Shown here: positions 10,738 through 18,925 of the stretch, one piece after another
How the letters are laid out: every line of letters starts with the position of its first letter
Position numbering within the stretch: the first letter of the stretch is position 1
Assembly (NCBI RefSeq): GCF_038246755.1
Contig: NZ_CP134706.1
Span: 806,001-870,000 of the forward strand
Direction: 5' to 3'
Source: Micromonospora sp. FIMYZ51
GTDB lineage: Bacteria; Actinomycetota; Actinomycetes; Mycobacteriales; Micromonosporaceae
DNA length: 64,000 nt
Made by a program: the position numbers and the translations under genes
Notes under the pieces: generated by a model
Told to the model about the DNA's origin: nothing
What the model saw: the letters and a program-made list of their open reading frames with translations, nothing else
Database searches by the model: none

Positions 10738-11217
10738 ATGCCGCACTTCCCGGTGAACCACCCCGCGCGCCCCATCTACCGGGCACTCGCCGGTCTGATC
10801 GGGCTCTACATCCTCGTCTTCGGCGTCTGGGGCACCGTACTGAGCTGGGGTGACCCGCTGTTCGCCCGGGACGGCAGCTGGGCCCTCGGGCTCCGGACCA
10901 ACCTGGCCTTCTCGCTGGTCTCCGTGCTCTTCGGAATCGTGCTCATCATCGGCGCATCCCGGCGCGGCAACCTCGGCCATTACATGAACCTGACCGCCGG
11001 AGTCGTCTTCCTGGTCACCAGCATCCTGATGATGTCGGTGCTACAGACCAGCGCCAACTTCCTGAACTTCTCCATGTCCACGGTGATCGTCTCGATGCTC
11101 TTCGGCCTGATCCTGCTCGGCACCGGGGTGTACGACAAGGTCGGCCCGGAAGAGCACGCGGAGGCCGAACGCAACCGCCGCGCCCACCCGGTGGCCGAGA
11201 TCCACCGCCGACGCTGA
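10738..11217 (+). CDS. DUF4383 integral membrane protein, copy 2
   Basis: 159 residues with four predicted helices, paralogous to the preceding gene across its length (shared NHPARPIYRALAG start, GLYILVFGVWG helix, ALGLRTNLAFSLVSVLFG, FLNFSMSTVIVSMLFGLILLG and the YDKVG motif before a charged tail). The ATG at 10738 is preceded by TGGAGGAGCC, a strong ribosome-binding site. The basic C-terminal tail (AEAERNRRAHPVAEIHRRR) is probably cytoplasmic. Function unknown. Confidence 0.87.
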   Translation: MPHFPVNHPARPIYRALAGLIGLYILVFGVWGTVLSWGDPLFARDGSWALGLRTNLAFSLVSVLFGIVLIIGASRRGNLGHYMNLTAGVVFLVTSILMMSVLQTSANFLNFSMSTVIVSMLFGLILLGTGVYDKVGPEEHAEAERNRRAHPVAEIHRRR

Positions 11218-11238
11218 CCAGCCCGCCGGGTCGGCCGG

Positions 11239-11994
11239 TCAGCGACCTCTGGTGATCAGCCCCGGCTTCGCCTCCAGGTGCGACAACCCGTTCCAGGAGA
11301 GGTTCACCAGGTGCGCCGCCACCGTCTCCTTGCGCGGCTTGCGGACCTCCAGCCACCAGCGGCCGGTCAGCGCGACCATGCCCACCAGCGCCTGCGCATA
11401 CAACTCGGCAAGCTTCGGCTCGTACCCCCGGCTGGAGAACTCCGCGCCCAGGATGTGCTCCACCTGATGCGCGACGTCGTTCATCACGCTGCTGAAGTTG
11501 CCGCTGGCGGAGAGCACGGGCGACTCCCGTACCAACACCCGGAAGCCGCTCGTCTCCTCCTCGATGTAACTGAGCAGGGCCAACGCCGCCTGCTCCAGCA
11601 ACTCACGAGGATGGCCCGCGGTAAGCGCCGTGGTGATCCGGTCCAGCAGGGACCGGACCTCCCGGTCCACCACCACCGCGTAGAGCCCCTCCTTGCCGCC
11701 GAAGTGCTCGTAGACCACCGGCTTCGACACCTTGGCCCGGGACGCCACCTCCTCGATGGAGGTGGCGTCGAAGCCCCGCTCGGCGAAGATCTGCCGACCG
11801 ATCGAGATCAGTTGCTCACGGCGTTGGGCGGCCGACATGCGTACCCGGTTGGTCGGCTTGGCCGCCGCGGCGGCGGGGACCGCACGTCGGACGGCCTTGT
11901 CGCCCGCACCGCTGGGATTCTCGGCCACCTGGTCACCTCGCTGGCGCTCGGTGACGCCCGGTTGGGGGATCCTGCCTGTGTTCTGCCCGGTCAC
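11239..11994 (-). CDS. TetR-family transcriptional regulator
   Basis: TetR repressor of up to 251 residues. The N-terminal helix-turn-helix lies at about residues 58-105 (SIGRQIFAERGFDATSIEEV, then SKPVVYEHFGGKEGLYAVVV), followed by an all-helical ligand domain. About 50 poorly conserved residues precede the HTH; an internal GTG (VAENPSG, 11931) could be the true start. It lies 46 bp downstream of the acyl desaturase on the same strand, so it is probably co-transcribed and acts on the palindrome in the desaturase promoter. Lipid-responsive TetR proteins beside desaturases are well known in actinobacteria; the target assignment here is inference. Confidence 0.88.
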   Translation of the reverse strand: MTGQNTGRIPQPGVTERQRGDQVAENPSGAGDKAVRRAVPAAAAAKPTNRVRMSAAQRREQLISIGRQIFAERGFDATSIEEVASRAKVSKPVVYEHFGGKEGLYAVVVDREVRSLLDRITTALTAGHPRELLEQAALALLSYIEEETSGFRVLVRESPVLSASGNFSSVMNDVAHQVEHILGAEFSSRGYEPKLAELYAQALVGMVALTGRWWLEVRKPRKETVAAHLVNLSWNGLSHLEAKPGLITRGR

Positions 11995-12022
11995 CCGAAC
12001 ATACTGCCAGGTAACTTGCCGG

Positions 12023-12037
12023 CGAGCGGTCCGCTCG
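12023..12037. promoter_or_regulatory. short palindrome between desaturase and tetR
   Basis: CGAGCGG-T-CCGCTCG, arms of 7 bp around one base, lying in the 46-bp gap between the desaturase stop (12041) and the tetR start (11994). It could be an intra-operon hairpin or a regulator site; nothing decides between them. Confidence 0.35.
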
Positions 12038-12040
12038 TCG

Positions 12041-13006
12041 TCACGCTGCCGCCTGGCCCGCCGGCTTCGCCAACTTCGCCGCGATCCGCTCCGGCTTCGG
12101 CCAGCGGACGTCCCAGGCCGCGCCGACCTTCTCGAACAGCCAGATCACCCGGGCGGAGATGTCGATCTGGCCGCGCAGCACCCCGTGCCGGGCGCTGGTC
12201 GGGTCGGCATGGTGCAGGTTGTGCCAGCTCTCCCCGAAGGAGATCAGGGCCAACGGCCAGAAGTTCGAGGCCCGGTCGCCATGACGCATCATGAACGGCC
12301 GCTCACCGTACACGTGGCAGACCGAATTGATCGACCAGGTCACGTGGTGCAGCAGCGAGATGCGGACCAGCCCGGCCCAGAAGAGCGCGGTCAACGCACC
12401 CTGCCAGGACCAGGTCAGCAGCCCGCCCATCAGCGCCGGGCCGAGCACCGAGGCGACCACCAGCAGGGGGAAGAGCCGTTGGATCCGCCGGATGTCCGGG
12501 TCGGCCAGCAGGTCCGGGGCGAAGCGTTCCCGATTCGACAACTCGCGGCCGAACAGCCAGCCGACGTGCGCGTGGAACAGTCCCTTGATCAGCCCGCGCA
12601 GGGTGGTGCCGAAGCGCCACGGCGAGTGCGGGTCGCCCTCCAGATCCGAGAAGGCGTGGTGGCGGCGGTGGTCGGCGACCCACTGGATGATGTCACCCTG
12701 CACGGCGACCGAGCCGGAGACGGCAAGCGCGATGCGCAGCCACCGCTTCGCCTTGAACGAGCCGTGGGTGAAGTAGCGGTGGTAGCCGACGGTGATGCCC
12801 AGGCCCGCCAGTACGTACCAGAAGGCGGCGATGCCCACGTCGACCCAGCTCAACCAGCCACCCCAGGCAACCGGCACGGCGGCGATCAGCGCGAGAAACG
12901 GGATCACCACAAAGGCCCACAAGGCGATCAGGATGCCGCGGGACTGGGTGCCCTCGGTGAGGGGTTTCGGACCGGTCGGATGCGAGTCGATGAGAGCGGT
13001 GGACAT
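12041..13006 (-). CDS. acyl-CoA (delta-9 type) fatty acid desaturase
   Basis: Membrane di-iron desaturase of 321 residues, which introduces a double bond into saturated acyl chains. All three histidine boxes are visible: HRYFTH at about 75, HRRHH at about 112, and HNLHH at about 268. Hydrophobic segments alternate with them (ILIALWAFVVIPFLALIAAV near the start; LFPLLVVASVLGPALMGGLL later). The ATG at 13006 has GCGAGGTGAC upstream. The promoter contains an 18-bp palindrome (13039-13056), and a tetR gene follows in the same direction. Confidence 0.93.
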   Translation of the reverse strand: MSTALIDSHPTGPKPLTEGTQSRGILIALWAFVVIPFLALIAAVPVAWGGWLSWVDVGIAAFWYVLAGLGITVGYHRYFTHGSFKAKRWLRIALAVSGSVAVQGDIIQWVADHRRHHAFSDLEGDPHSPWRFGTTLRGLIKGLFHAHVGWLFGRELSNRERFAPDLLADPDIRRIQRLFPLLVVASVLGPALMGGLLTWSWQGALTALFWAGLVRISLLHHVTWSINSVCHVYGERPFMMRHGDRASNFWPLALISFGESWHNLHHADPTSARHGVLRGQIDISARVIWLFEKVGAAWDVRWPKPERIAAKLAKPAGQAAA

Positions 13007-13038
13007 GTCACCTCGCAGGGGACGGTAGAACGTGAATC

Positions 13039-13056
13039 TACGGCTACGTCACCGTA
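13039..13056 (-). promoter_or_regulatory. candidate TetR operator in the desaturase promoter
   Basis: TACGGCTACGTCACCGTA is an imperfect 18-bp palindrome with 14 of 18 positions symmetric, including the outer TACGG/CCGTA and central ACGT. On the minus strand it lies directly upstream of a TAGATT -10-like hexamer and 33 bp before the desaturase ATG, so a bound dimer would block the promoter. The divergent small HTH gene starts 83 bp away on the other side. Confidence 0.6.
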
Positions 13057-13138
13057 ACTTAAGGGTCCGGTAGATCGCATCAGACAGCGACCAGAAGCTA
13101 TGCCAGCCACGTCGTACCCTGCTCTTAAGCCGCGCCGC

Positions 13139-13330
13139 ATGACCGACTTCGACGCCACCGAGGTGCGTCGGCTGCGCACCGCGGAGCAGCTCTCGATCCG
13201 CGAGATTCAGGCCCGCACCGGGCTCGGACGCAACCGGGTCCAGCAGTTGCTGCGCGGCGTCCCGGCGCCGGAGCGGACCCGGCGCCCCAACGCCAAGGAC
13301 GACCTGCGCGCCGAGGCGCCACGACGCTGA
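13139..13330 (+). CDS. small helix-turn-helix DNA-binding protein
   Basis: 63 residues from ATG 13139 (an upstream in-frame ATG at 13100 would add 13 residues). The core DFDATEVRRLRTAEQLSIRE followed by ARTGLGRNRVQQLLRG has the spacing of a resolvase/MerR-like HTH: a helix, a short turn and a recognition helix with basic residues. The tail is basic and Pro-rich. It is divergent from the desaturase and shares its 130-bp promoter region. No effector domain is present, so it may act as an architectural or accessory factor; function unknown. Confidence 0.6.
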   Translation: MTDFDATEVRRLRTAEQLSIREIQARTGLGRNRVQQLLRGVPAPERTRRPNAKDDLRAEAPRR

Positions 13331-13528
13331 AGCGGCACCGCCCCACAAGTGTCCGACACAACACCGGCGAGACGTATCGGGGCTGCCTGAGCGTCGAGGT
13401 GCCACGGTCGCGGCGGCTGTATTGGAAGATCGAGGGGATCATGAAGGGTATGAGTGATGGTGTCGCGGACGCGGGACGCTAAGGTGTAGGGGTCGGCTAG
13501 CTACTAGCTTTCTGCCCGTTTTAGACCA

Positions 13529-13599
13529 TCCCGGGTCGTCTAATGGCAGGACGTCAGGTTTTGGTCCTGATTGTAGGGGTTCGAGTCCTCTCCCGGGAG
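13529..13599 (+). tRNA. tRNA-Gln (anticodon TTG)
   Basis: Cloverleaf reads directly: acceptor TCCCGGG (13529-13535) pairs with CCCGGGA (13592-13598). The anticodon stem TCAGG/CCTGA closes a seven-base loop TTTTGGT with anticodon TTG, which decodes CAA. The T arm is AGGGG-TTCGAGT-CCTCT. No CCA is encoded. It lies between the small HTH gene and glmU. Confidence 0.95.
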
Positions 13600-13672
13600 C
13601 TTCCGCTGATCGGCGGCTGATGTCTGGTTAGCATGGCCGCGAGAGTGTCCGTGTTTCGACGGGAGCCACGTC

Positions 13673-15199
13673 GTGTCCGAGCCCCACCCCCGCACCGTCG
13701 TCGTGCTCGCCGCCGGTGAGGGCAAGCGGATGAAGTCCTCGCTGCCCAAGGTGCTGCATCCGCTGCTCGGCCGGACGCTGCTCGGCCACGTGCTGGGCGC
13801 GGCGGAGCCGCTGGCCGCGCAGCACACGATGGTGGTGGTGGGCCATGGCGCGGACCAGGTCCGGGCGCATCTGGCCGAGGTCGCTCCGCAGGCCACCGCG
13901 GTGTTCCAGGCCGAGCAGCTCGGCACCGGGCACGCGGTGCGGATCGCGCTGGAGGCGGCGCCCGAGGCGACCGGCACCGTGGTGGTGCTCAACGGCGACG
14001 TGCCGTTGTTGCGGCCGGAGACGGTCACCGCGTTGGTCGCGGCGCACGAGGGCGAGGGCGCGGCGGCGACCGTGCTGGCCGCGCAGGTCCCGGACCCGAC
14101 CGGGCTCGGTCGCATCGTGCGGGATGCCGACGGCCGGCTGCGGCAGATCGTCGAGCAGCGCGACGCCAGCCCTGAGCAGTTGGCGATCCGGGAGATCAAC
14201 GCGGGCATCTACGCATTCGACGCGGCCCGGTTGCGGGACGTGTTGGGCAAGCTCTCCACGGACAACGACCAGGGCGAGGAGTACCTGACCGACGTGTTCG
14301 GGCTGCTGGTCTCCGCCGGTGAGCCGGTGGCGGTGCACCTGGCGGACGACCACACCGAGACGCTCGGCTGCAACGACCGGGTGGAGTTGGCCGCGCTGCG
14401 GCGCCTGCTGCGGGACCGGGTCAACGAGCGTTGGATGCGCGCCGGGGTGAGCCTGTTGGATCCGGAGACGACCTGGATCGACGTGACGGTGGCGCTCGAC
14501 CGGGACGCGGTGGTGGACCAGAACACCCAACTGCGCGGTGGCTCGGTGGTCGGCAGCGGCGCGGTGGTGGGGCCGGACGTGACGTTGATCGACACGGTGG
14601 TGCACGCCGGTGCGACAGTGCTGCGTAGCCATGCGGTGGGTGCCGAGGTCGGTCCGGGTGCGAGCGTTGGACCGTACGCGTACCTGCGGCCGGACGCGCG
14701 GCTGGCGGAGAAGTCGAAGGTCGGCACGTTCGTCGAGGTGAAGAACTCCGAGGTGGGTGCGGGAGCCAAGGTGCCGCACCTGTCGTACGTCGGTGACGCG
14801 ACGATCGGGGCGCGGGCGAACATCGGCGCGGCGACGATCTTCGTGAACTACGACGGGGTGAACAAGCACCGCACCGTGGTCGGTGAGGCTGCCTTCGTGG
14901 GCTGTGACACGAGCCTGATCGCGCCGGTCGAGGTGGGTGCCGGGGCGTACGTGGCGGCGGGCAGCGCGATCGCCAAGGACGTGCCGCCGGGCGCGCTCGG
15001 GGTGACCCGGGCGCCGCAGCGCAACATCGAGGGCTGGGTGGCGCAGCGTCGACCGGGCACGCGCTCGGCCGAGGCGGCCGAGCGGGCGGCGCAGAGTGCG
15101 TCGACCGAGGGCCCTGCCGCAAGGGAAGGTGAGGCAATCCACGGCGCCGCCGAGCCAGTGGGCCCGGCGGCCGAGGCGGGAGATACTGCAACCGAATAG
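13673..15199 (+). CDS. glmU: bifunctional UDP-N-acetylglucosamine pyrophosphorylase / glucosamine-1-phosphate acetyltransferase
   Basis: Last two steps to UDP-GlcNAc for the cell wall, 508 residues from a GTG. The N-terminal uridyltransferase domain opens VVVLAAGEGKRMKSSLPKVL, the nucleotide-sugar pyrophosphorylase signature. The C-terminal half is a left-handed beta helix of hexapeptide repeats (for example VGPDVTLIDTVV, IGARANIGAATIF with the catalytic-region VNYDGVNKHRT). A low-complexity Ala/Glu tail of about 45 residues ends the protein, as in other actinobacterial GlmU. prs follows at 61 bp. Confidence 0.97.
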   Translation: MSEPHPRTVVVLAAGEGKRMKSSLPKVLHPLLGRTLLGHVLGAAEPLAAQHTMVVVGHGADQVRAHLAEVAPQATAVFQAEQLGTGHAVRIALEAAPEATGTVVVLNGDVPLLRPETVTALVAAHEGEGAAATVLAAQVPDPTGLGRIVRDADGRLRQIVEQRDASPEQLAIREINAGIYAFDAARLRDVLGKLSTDNDQGEEYLTDVFGLLVSAGEPVAVHLADDHTETLGCNDRVELAALRRLLRDRVNERWMRAGVSLLDPETTWIDVTVALDRDAVVDQNTQLRGGSVVGSGAVVGPDVTLIDTVVHAGATVLRSHAVGAEVGPGASVGPYAYLRPDARLAEKSKVGTFVEVKNSEVGAGAKVPHLSYVGDATIGARANIGAATIFVNYDGVNKHRTVVGEAAFVGCDTSLIAPVEVGAGAYVAAGSAIAKDVPPGALGVTRAPQRNIEGWVAQRRPGTRSAEAAERAAQSASTEGPAAREGEAIHGAAEPVGPAAEAGDTATE

Positions 15200-15260
15200 T
15201 CCCCGGCCGACCACCACCGTAGGCCGGGTACCACCGACCAAAACGGGAGCAGACGGGCCC

Positions 15261-16241
15261 ATGGGCAGCATCGTCGCCGAAAACCGCAAGAGCCTGATGC
15301 TCTTCTCCGGACGTGGTTTTCCGGAGCTGGCGAGGGAGATCGGCGAGGTGCTCGGCGTCGCGCCGACGCCGGCCGACGCGTACGAGTTCGCAAACGGCGA
15401 GATCTTCGTACGATTCAAGGACTCGGTACGTGGTTCGGACGCCTTCGTGGTGCAGTCCGTCACGCACGGGGTGAACACATGGGTCATGGAGACCCTGATC
15501 ATGGTCGACGCGCTGAAGCGTGGTTCGGCCAAGCGGATCACGGTCGTGTTGCCGTTCTATCCGTACTCTCGGCAGGACAAGAAGCACCGTGGCCGGGAGC
15601 CGATCTCGGCCCGGCTGATCGCGGACCTGTTGAAGACCGCAGGGGCGAACCGCATCCTCACCGTGGACCTGCACACCGCGCAGATCCAGGGCTTCTTCGA
15701 CGGCCCGGTGGACCACCTCTTCGCGATGGACATCCTGGCCGAGTACGTGGAGCGCAGGTACGCGGGCCGGCCGATGACCGTGGTGGCCCCGGATTCGGGT
15801 CGGGTGCGGGTGGCCGAGCGGTGGACCGACCGGCTGGGCGGCTGCCCGCTGGCGTTCATCCACAAGACGCGGGATCCGCTCAAGCCGAACCAGGTGGTGG
15901 CGAATCGCGTGGTCGGCGAGGTGGAGGGTCGGGTCTGCCTGATCGTCGACGACATGATCGACACGGGTGGCACGATCTGCAAGGCGGCGGACATCCTGAA
16001 GGAGTCCGGTGCGGCGGACGTGATCGTGGCGTCCACCCACGCCCTGCTCTCCGACCCGGCTACGGAGCGGTTGAAGAACAGCCCGGTCAGCGAGGTGGTG
16101 GTGACGAACACCCTCCCGCTGCCGGTGGAGAAGCAGCTCGACAAGCTCACCGTGCTCTCCATTGCGCCGCTGCTGGCCCGGGCGATCCGAGAGGTGTTCG
16201 ACGACGGTTCGGTGACCACCCTCTTCGGTGGGCTGAGCTGA
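15261..16241 (+). CDS. prs: ribose-phosphate pyrophosphokinase
   Basis: Makes PRPP from ribose 5-phosphate and ATP for nucleotide, His and Trp synthesis; 326 residues. Family signatures: ANGEIFVRF near 48, the ATP-loop region PYSRQDKKHRGREPIS, DLHTAQIQGFFDGPVDHL, and the PRPP-binding loop IVDDMIDTGGTI near 235. The ATG at 15261 is chosen over the longer open frame because it gives the family N-terminus (SLMLFSGRGFPEL follows) and has GGGAGCAGAC upstream. A GC-rich hairpin follows the stop. Confidence 0.97.
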   Translation: MGSIVAENRKSLMLFSGRGFPELAREIGEVLGVAPTPADAYEFANGEIFVRFKDSVRGSDAFVVQSVTHGVNTWVMETLIMVDALKRGSAKRITVVLPFYPYSRQDKKHRGREPISARLIADLLKTAGANRILTVDLHTAQIQGFFDGPVDHLFAMDILAEYVERRYAGRPMTVVAPDSGRVRVAERWTDRLGGCPLAFIHKTRDPLKPNQVVANRVVGEVEGRVCLIVDDMIDTGGTICKAADILKESGAADVIVASTHALLSDPATERLKNSPVSEVVVTNTLPLPVEKQLDKLTVLSIAPLLARAIREVFDDGSVTTLFGGLS

Positions 16242-16256
16242 CCTGAGGTTGCGGCA

Positions 16257-16294
16257 CCCGGGCGGGCCGAGGTGCGTGGTCGGCCCCGCCCGGG
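16257..16294 (+). terminator. hairpin after prs
   Basis: CCCGGGCGGGCCGA (16257-16270) pairs with TCGGCCCCGCCCGGG (16280-16294) with one bulged base and a 9-nt loop, 16 bp after the prs stop. It separates prs from rplY. The rest of 16295-16524 is the rplY leader, in which I see a TAGACT -10-like hexamer (16348-16353) but no good -35. Confidence 0.65.
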
Positions 16295-16524
16295 GCGTCC
16301 GGACGGGCATGTGCGGGGACTGCCGGAAAGCCGGGAAGTTGCTCGGGTAGACTGGTGCGGTTGCCACGGCGAGGGTGCCCTGCGGGCCGCTGAAAAGCGC
16401 CGCACGGAGGCACCGTGATCGACGCGGTGCTCCGGGCAGTCTGCTGACGCATGAGCCCCTGCGAGCCCCCCGCCCAGCACCGCCAGACGACAAGCTGCCG
16501 CAGCGAAGCATCAGGAGTTTCCCC

Positions 16525-17232
16525 GTGTCCGAGGTAAAGATCAGCGCCGAGCCCCGCACTGAGTTCGGCAAGGGTGGTGCCCGTCGTACCCGCCGGGCCG
16601 GCAAGGTGCCCGCCGTGCTGTACGGCCATGGCGAGAAGCCCAAGCACATCGCCCTGCCGGCCCGCGAGTTCGCGGCGGCCATCCGCAAGGGCGGTGCCAA
16701 CCAGCTCTTCGCGATCGAGGTGAGCGACGGCACTCAGGCGCTGGCGCTGCCGAAGGCGATTCAGCGTGACCCGATCAAGGACACCTTCGAGCACGTCGAC
16801 CTGCTGCTGGTGCGTCGGGGCGAGAAGGTCACCGTCGACGTGCCGGTCCAGCTGACCGGCGAGGCGGCGAAGGACACGCTTATCGTGCACGACCACGACA
16901 CCCTGTCGGTGACCGCCGACGCGACCAAGGTGCCGGACCACCTGGAGGCGTCGGTCGAGGGCGCCGAGGCGGGTGTTCAGGTGACCGCCGGTGACGTGAC
17001 GCTGCCGGCCGGCGTCGAGCTGGCCGCCGACCCGGAGCTGGCGGTCGCCACGGTCACCGCCGCGCCGACCGCCGAGCAGCTTGAGGCGACGCTGCCCGAG
17101 GTCGAGACGGCCGACGAGGAGACCGAGGCCGGCGTCGGCGAGGGAACCGCGGAGTCCGCCGAGGGTGCCGAGGCCGGTGAGCCGGCCGCCGCGGGTGGCG
17201 AGGAGACCGCCGAGGCGCGGACCGAGTCCTGA
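16525..17232 (+). CDS. rplY: 50S ribosomal protein bL25 (general stress protein Ctc type)
   Basis: 235-residue long (CTC) form of bL25, which binds 5S rRNA. The N-terminal domain ([20 protein letters not shown], then [19 protein letters not shown]) is the 5S-binding part. The middle TL5 domain contains [19 protein letters not shown]. The C-terminal ~45 residues are an acidic Ala/Glu tail. The GTG at 16525 (VSEVKIS) is preceded by TCAGGAGTTTCCCC, a good ribosome-binding site, so the longer open frame is not used. A hairpin separates it from pth. Confidence 0.95.
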   Translation: MSEVKISAEPRTEFGKGGARRTRRAGKVPAVLYGHGEKPKHIALPAREFAAAIRKGGANQLFAIEVSDGTQALALPKAIQRDPIKDTFEHVDLLLVRRGEKVTVDVPVQLTGEAAKDTLIVHDHDTLSVTADATKVPDHLEASVEGAEAGVQVTAGDVTLPAGVELAADPELAVATVTAAPTAEQLEATLPEVETADEETEAGVGEGTAESAEGAEAGEPAAAGGEETAEARTES

Positions 17233-17249
17233 GCGGTCCAGAGACTGTG

Positions 17250-17284
17250 CGACAGGCGTCCCCGGTTGCCGGGGGCGCCTGTCG
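17250..17284 (+). terminator. hairpin between rplY and pth
   Basis: CGACAGGCGTCCCCGG (17250-17265) pairs along 16 bp (one G-U) with 17269-17284 across a 3-nt TTG loop. It lies 17 bp after the rplY stop and 39 bp before pth. Confidence 0.75.
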
Positions 17285-17323
17285 GCGTATCGGAGCAGGA
17301 TCTCGGTAGCGGAGGGACGAAGG

Positions 17324-17914
17324 GTGACGGACGAGACCGGGCCGTGGTTGGTGGTCGGCCTGGGTAATCCGGGTCGGGAGTACGCCGGCAACCGGCACAA
17401 CGTCGGGTTCATGGTGGCCGACCTGCTGGCCGATCGGCTGGGCGCGAAGTTCGGCCGGTTCAAGCGGGCGATGGCGGATGTCGCCGAGGGGCGGCTCGGG
17501 TTCGGTGGCCCGAAGCTGGTGCTGCTCAAGCCGCTGACGTACATGAACCTTTCCGGCGGGCCGGTGGCGAGCCTGGCCCAGTTCTTCCAGGTGCCGCCGG
17601 CACAGGTGATCGCGGTGCACGACGAGCTGGACATCGCGTACGGCCAGGTGCGGGTGAAGTGCGGCGGGGGCGAGGGCGGGCACAACGGCCTGCGGTCGAT
17701 GTCGAAGTCGCTGGGTACCAAGGACTACGTGCGGGTGCGGTTCGGGATCGGCCGGCCACCGGGGCGGCAGGATCCCGCCGACTATGTGCTGTCGGACTTC
17801 GGCGCGGTGGAGCGCAAGGAGTTGGATTTTCTGGTGGATCGGGCGGCGGACGTGGTGGAGTCCGTGGTCACCCGGGGTGTGGAGCCGACGCAGAACCTCT
17901 ATCACGGCGGGTGA
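17324..17914 (+). CDS. pth: peptidyl-tRNA hydrolase
   Basis: Recycles peptidyl-tRNA released from stalled ribosomes; 196 residues. The signature [21 protein letters not shown] carries the catalytic His. The second conserved block [13 protein letters not shown] and the [17 protein letters not shown] stretch complete the family pattern. The GTG at 17324 has GGAGGGACGAAGG upstream. It follows rplY, the order seen in many actinobacteria. Confidence 0.96.
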   Translation: MTDETGPWLVVGLGNPGREYAGNRHNVGFMVADLLADRLGAKFGRFKRAMADVAEGRLGFGGPKLVLLKPLTYMNLSGGPVASLAQFFQVPPAQVIAVHDELDIAYGQVRVKCGGGEGGHNGLRSMSKSLGTKDYVRVRFGIGRPPGRQDPADYVLSDFGAVERKELDFLVDRAADVVESVVTRGVEPTQNLYHGG

Positions 17915-18018
17915 TGGTCGGGTTGCGCCGGCCGGGCCGGTAGTCTGCGGGTTCGGCGGCCGGGCGGGCCGGCTGCTCGGCGTACGCGGATCGTGGCGAG
18001 GCGACGGGAGCGCAGAGC

Positions 18019-18852
18019 ATGGGCAGTCCACCGATGGCCGACGGTGCCTTCGCGCGGTGGTTGGCGGACCGGGCCGGTCAGGCGTTGGTGGGTCTGCGGG
18101 CGGAGTTGGGGTTCGCCGACGCGGGTGCGCTGAAGTCGGCGGGGGACAAGGTCTCGCACGACCTGATCCGGACCGAGTTGGCGAGGTGGCGTCCGGGCGA
18201 CGCGGTGCTCTCGGAGGAGGATGAGGGTTCCCGGCTGGCGTGGGCGGCCGAGGTGAGCAGCACGACGGTTTCCCGGTTGACCGCCGACCGGGTGTGGATC
18301 ATCGATCCGTTGGACGGCACCCGGGAGTTCGGCGAGGAGGGGCGTGCGGACTGGGCGGTGCACGTCGCGCTCTGGGCGCGTAACGCGCCGACGTCGCACG
18401 GTCTGGTCGCGGGCGCGGTCGGGTTGCCGGTGCGGCACCGGGTGCTGGCCACGGACCAGCCGCCGGCGTACCCGCCGATGCGGTCGGCGGCGGAGCCTGT
18501 CGACGGTGCCCAGCGGCTCCGGTTGGCGGCCAGCCGGAGTCGGCCGCCGGTGTTCCTCACCGATCTCGCCGAGGATGTCGGTGCGCAGTTGGTGCCGATG
18601 GGCTCGGCCGGGGCGAAGATCGCCGCGGTGATCACCGGCGAGGTGGACGCCTACATCCACGCGGGTGGCCAGTACGAGTGGGACTCGGCTGCGCCGGTGG
18701 CTGTGGCGACGGCCACCGGTTTGCATGCTTCCCGAATTGACGGTTCTGCGCTGGAATACAACCAGGCGGACCCGCGCCTGCCTGACCTGCTGGTGTGCCG
18801 CAAGGATCTCGCTAGCCGGTTACTTGCAGCGCTGCACCGGCATTGCGGGTAG
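18019..18852 (+). CDS. cysQ: 3'(2'),5'-bisphosphate nucleotidase / inositol monophosphatase family (CysQ-like)
   Basis: Mg-dependent phosphatase of 277 residues with the family metal motifs SEEDEG (about 70) and DPLDGTREF (about 96-104), and the C-terminal WDSAAPVAVATATGL block. Its position directly before cysD and cysN points to hydrolysis of 3'-phosphoadenosine 5'-phosphate, a by-product of sulfate assimilation, rather than inositol phosphate; that is inference from context. The start MGSPPMADG at 18019 could instead be the second Met (18034). Confidence 0.87.
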   Translation: MGSPPMADGAFARWLADRAGQALVGLRAELGFADAGALKSAGDKVSHDLIRTELARWRPGDAVLSEEDEGSRLAWAAEVSSTTVSRLTADRVWIIDPLDGTREFGEEGRADWAVHVALWARNAPTSHGLVAGAVGLPVRHRVLATDQPPAYPPMRSAAEPVDGAQRLRLAASRSRPPVFLTDLAEDVGAQLVPMGSAGAKIAAVITGEVDAYIHAGGQYEWDSAAPVAVATATGLHASRIDGSALEYNQADPRLPDLLVCRKDLASRLLAALHRHCG

Positions 18853-18925
18853 CCTGGCGCTACTTCCTGACATGTCCGACCGGAAAGGTCTGGAACCGGA
18901 TGAGCGAGCGAATCGAGTCGCTGTC

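Noticed and set aside
13529..13599. tRNA-Gln as an integration site
   Set aside because: No integrase, no duplicated tRNA end and no change in base composition nearby.
13628..15541. A 637-codon frame antisense to glmU and prs
   Set aside because: Low-complexity Arg/His-rich translation opposite two essential genes with full family motifs.
18853..18925. Riboswitch upstream of cysD
   Set aside because: The gap is only 73 bp and shows no recognisable SAM or other aptamer pattern.
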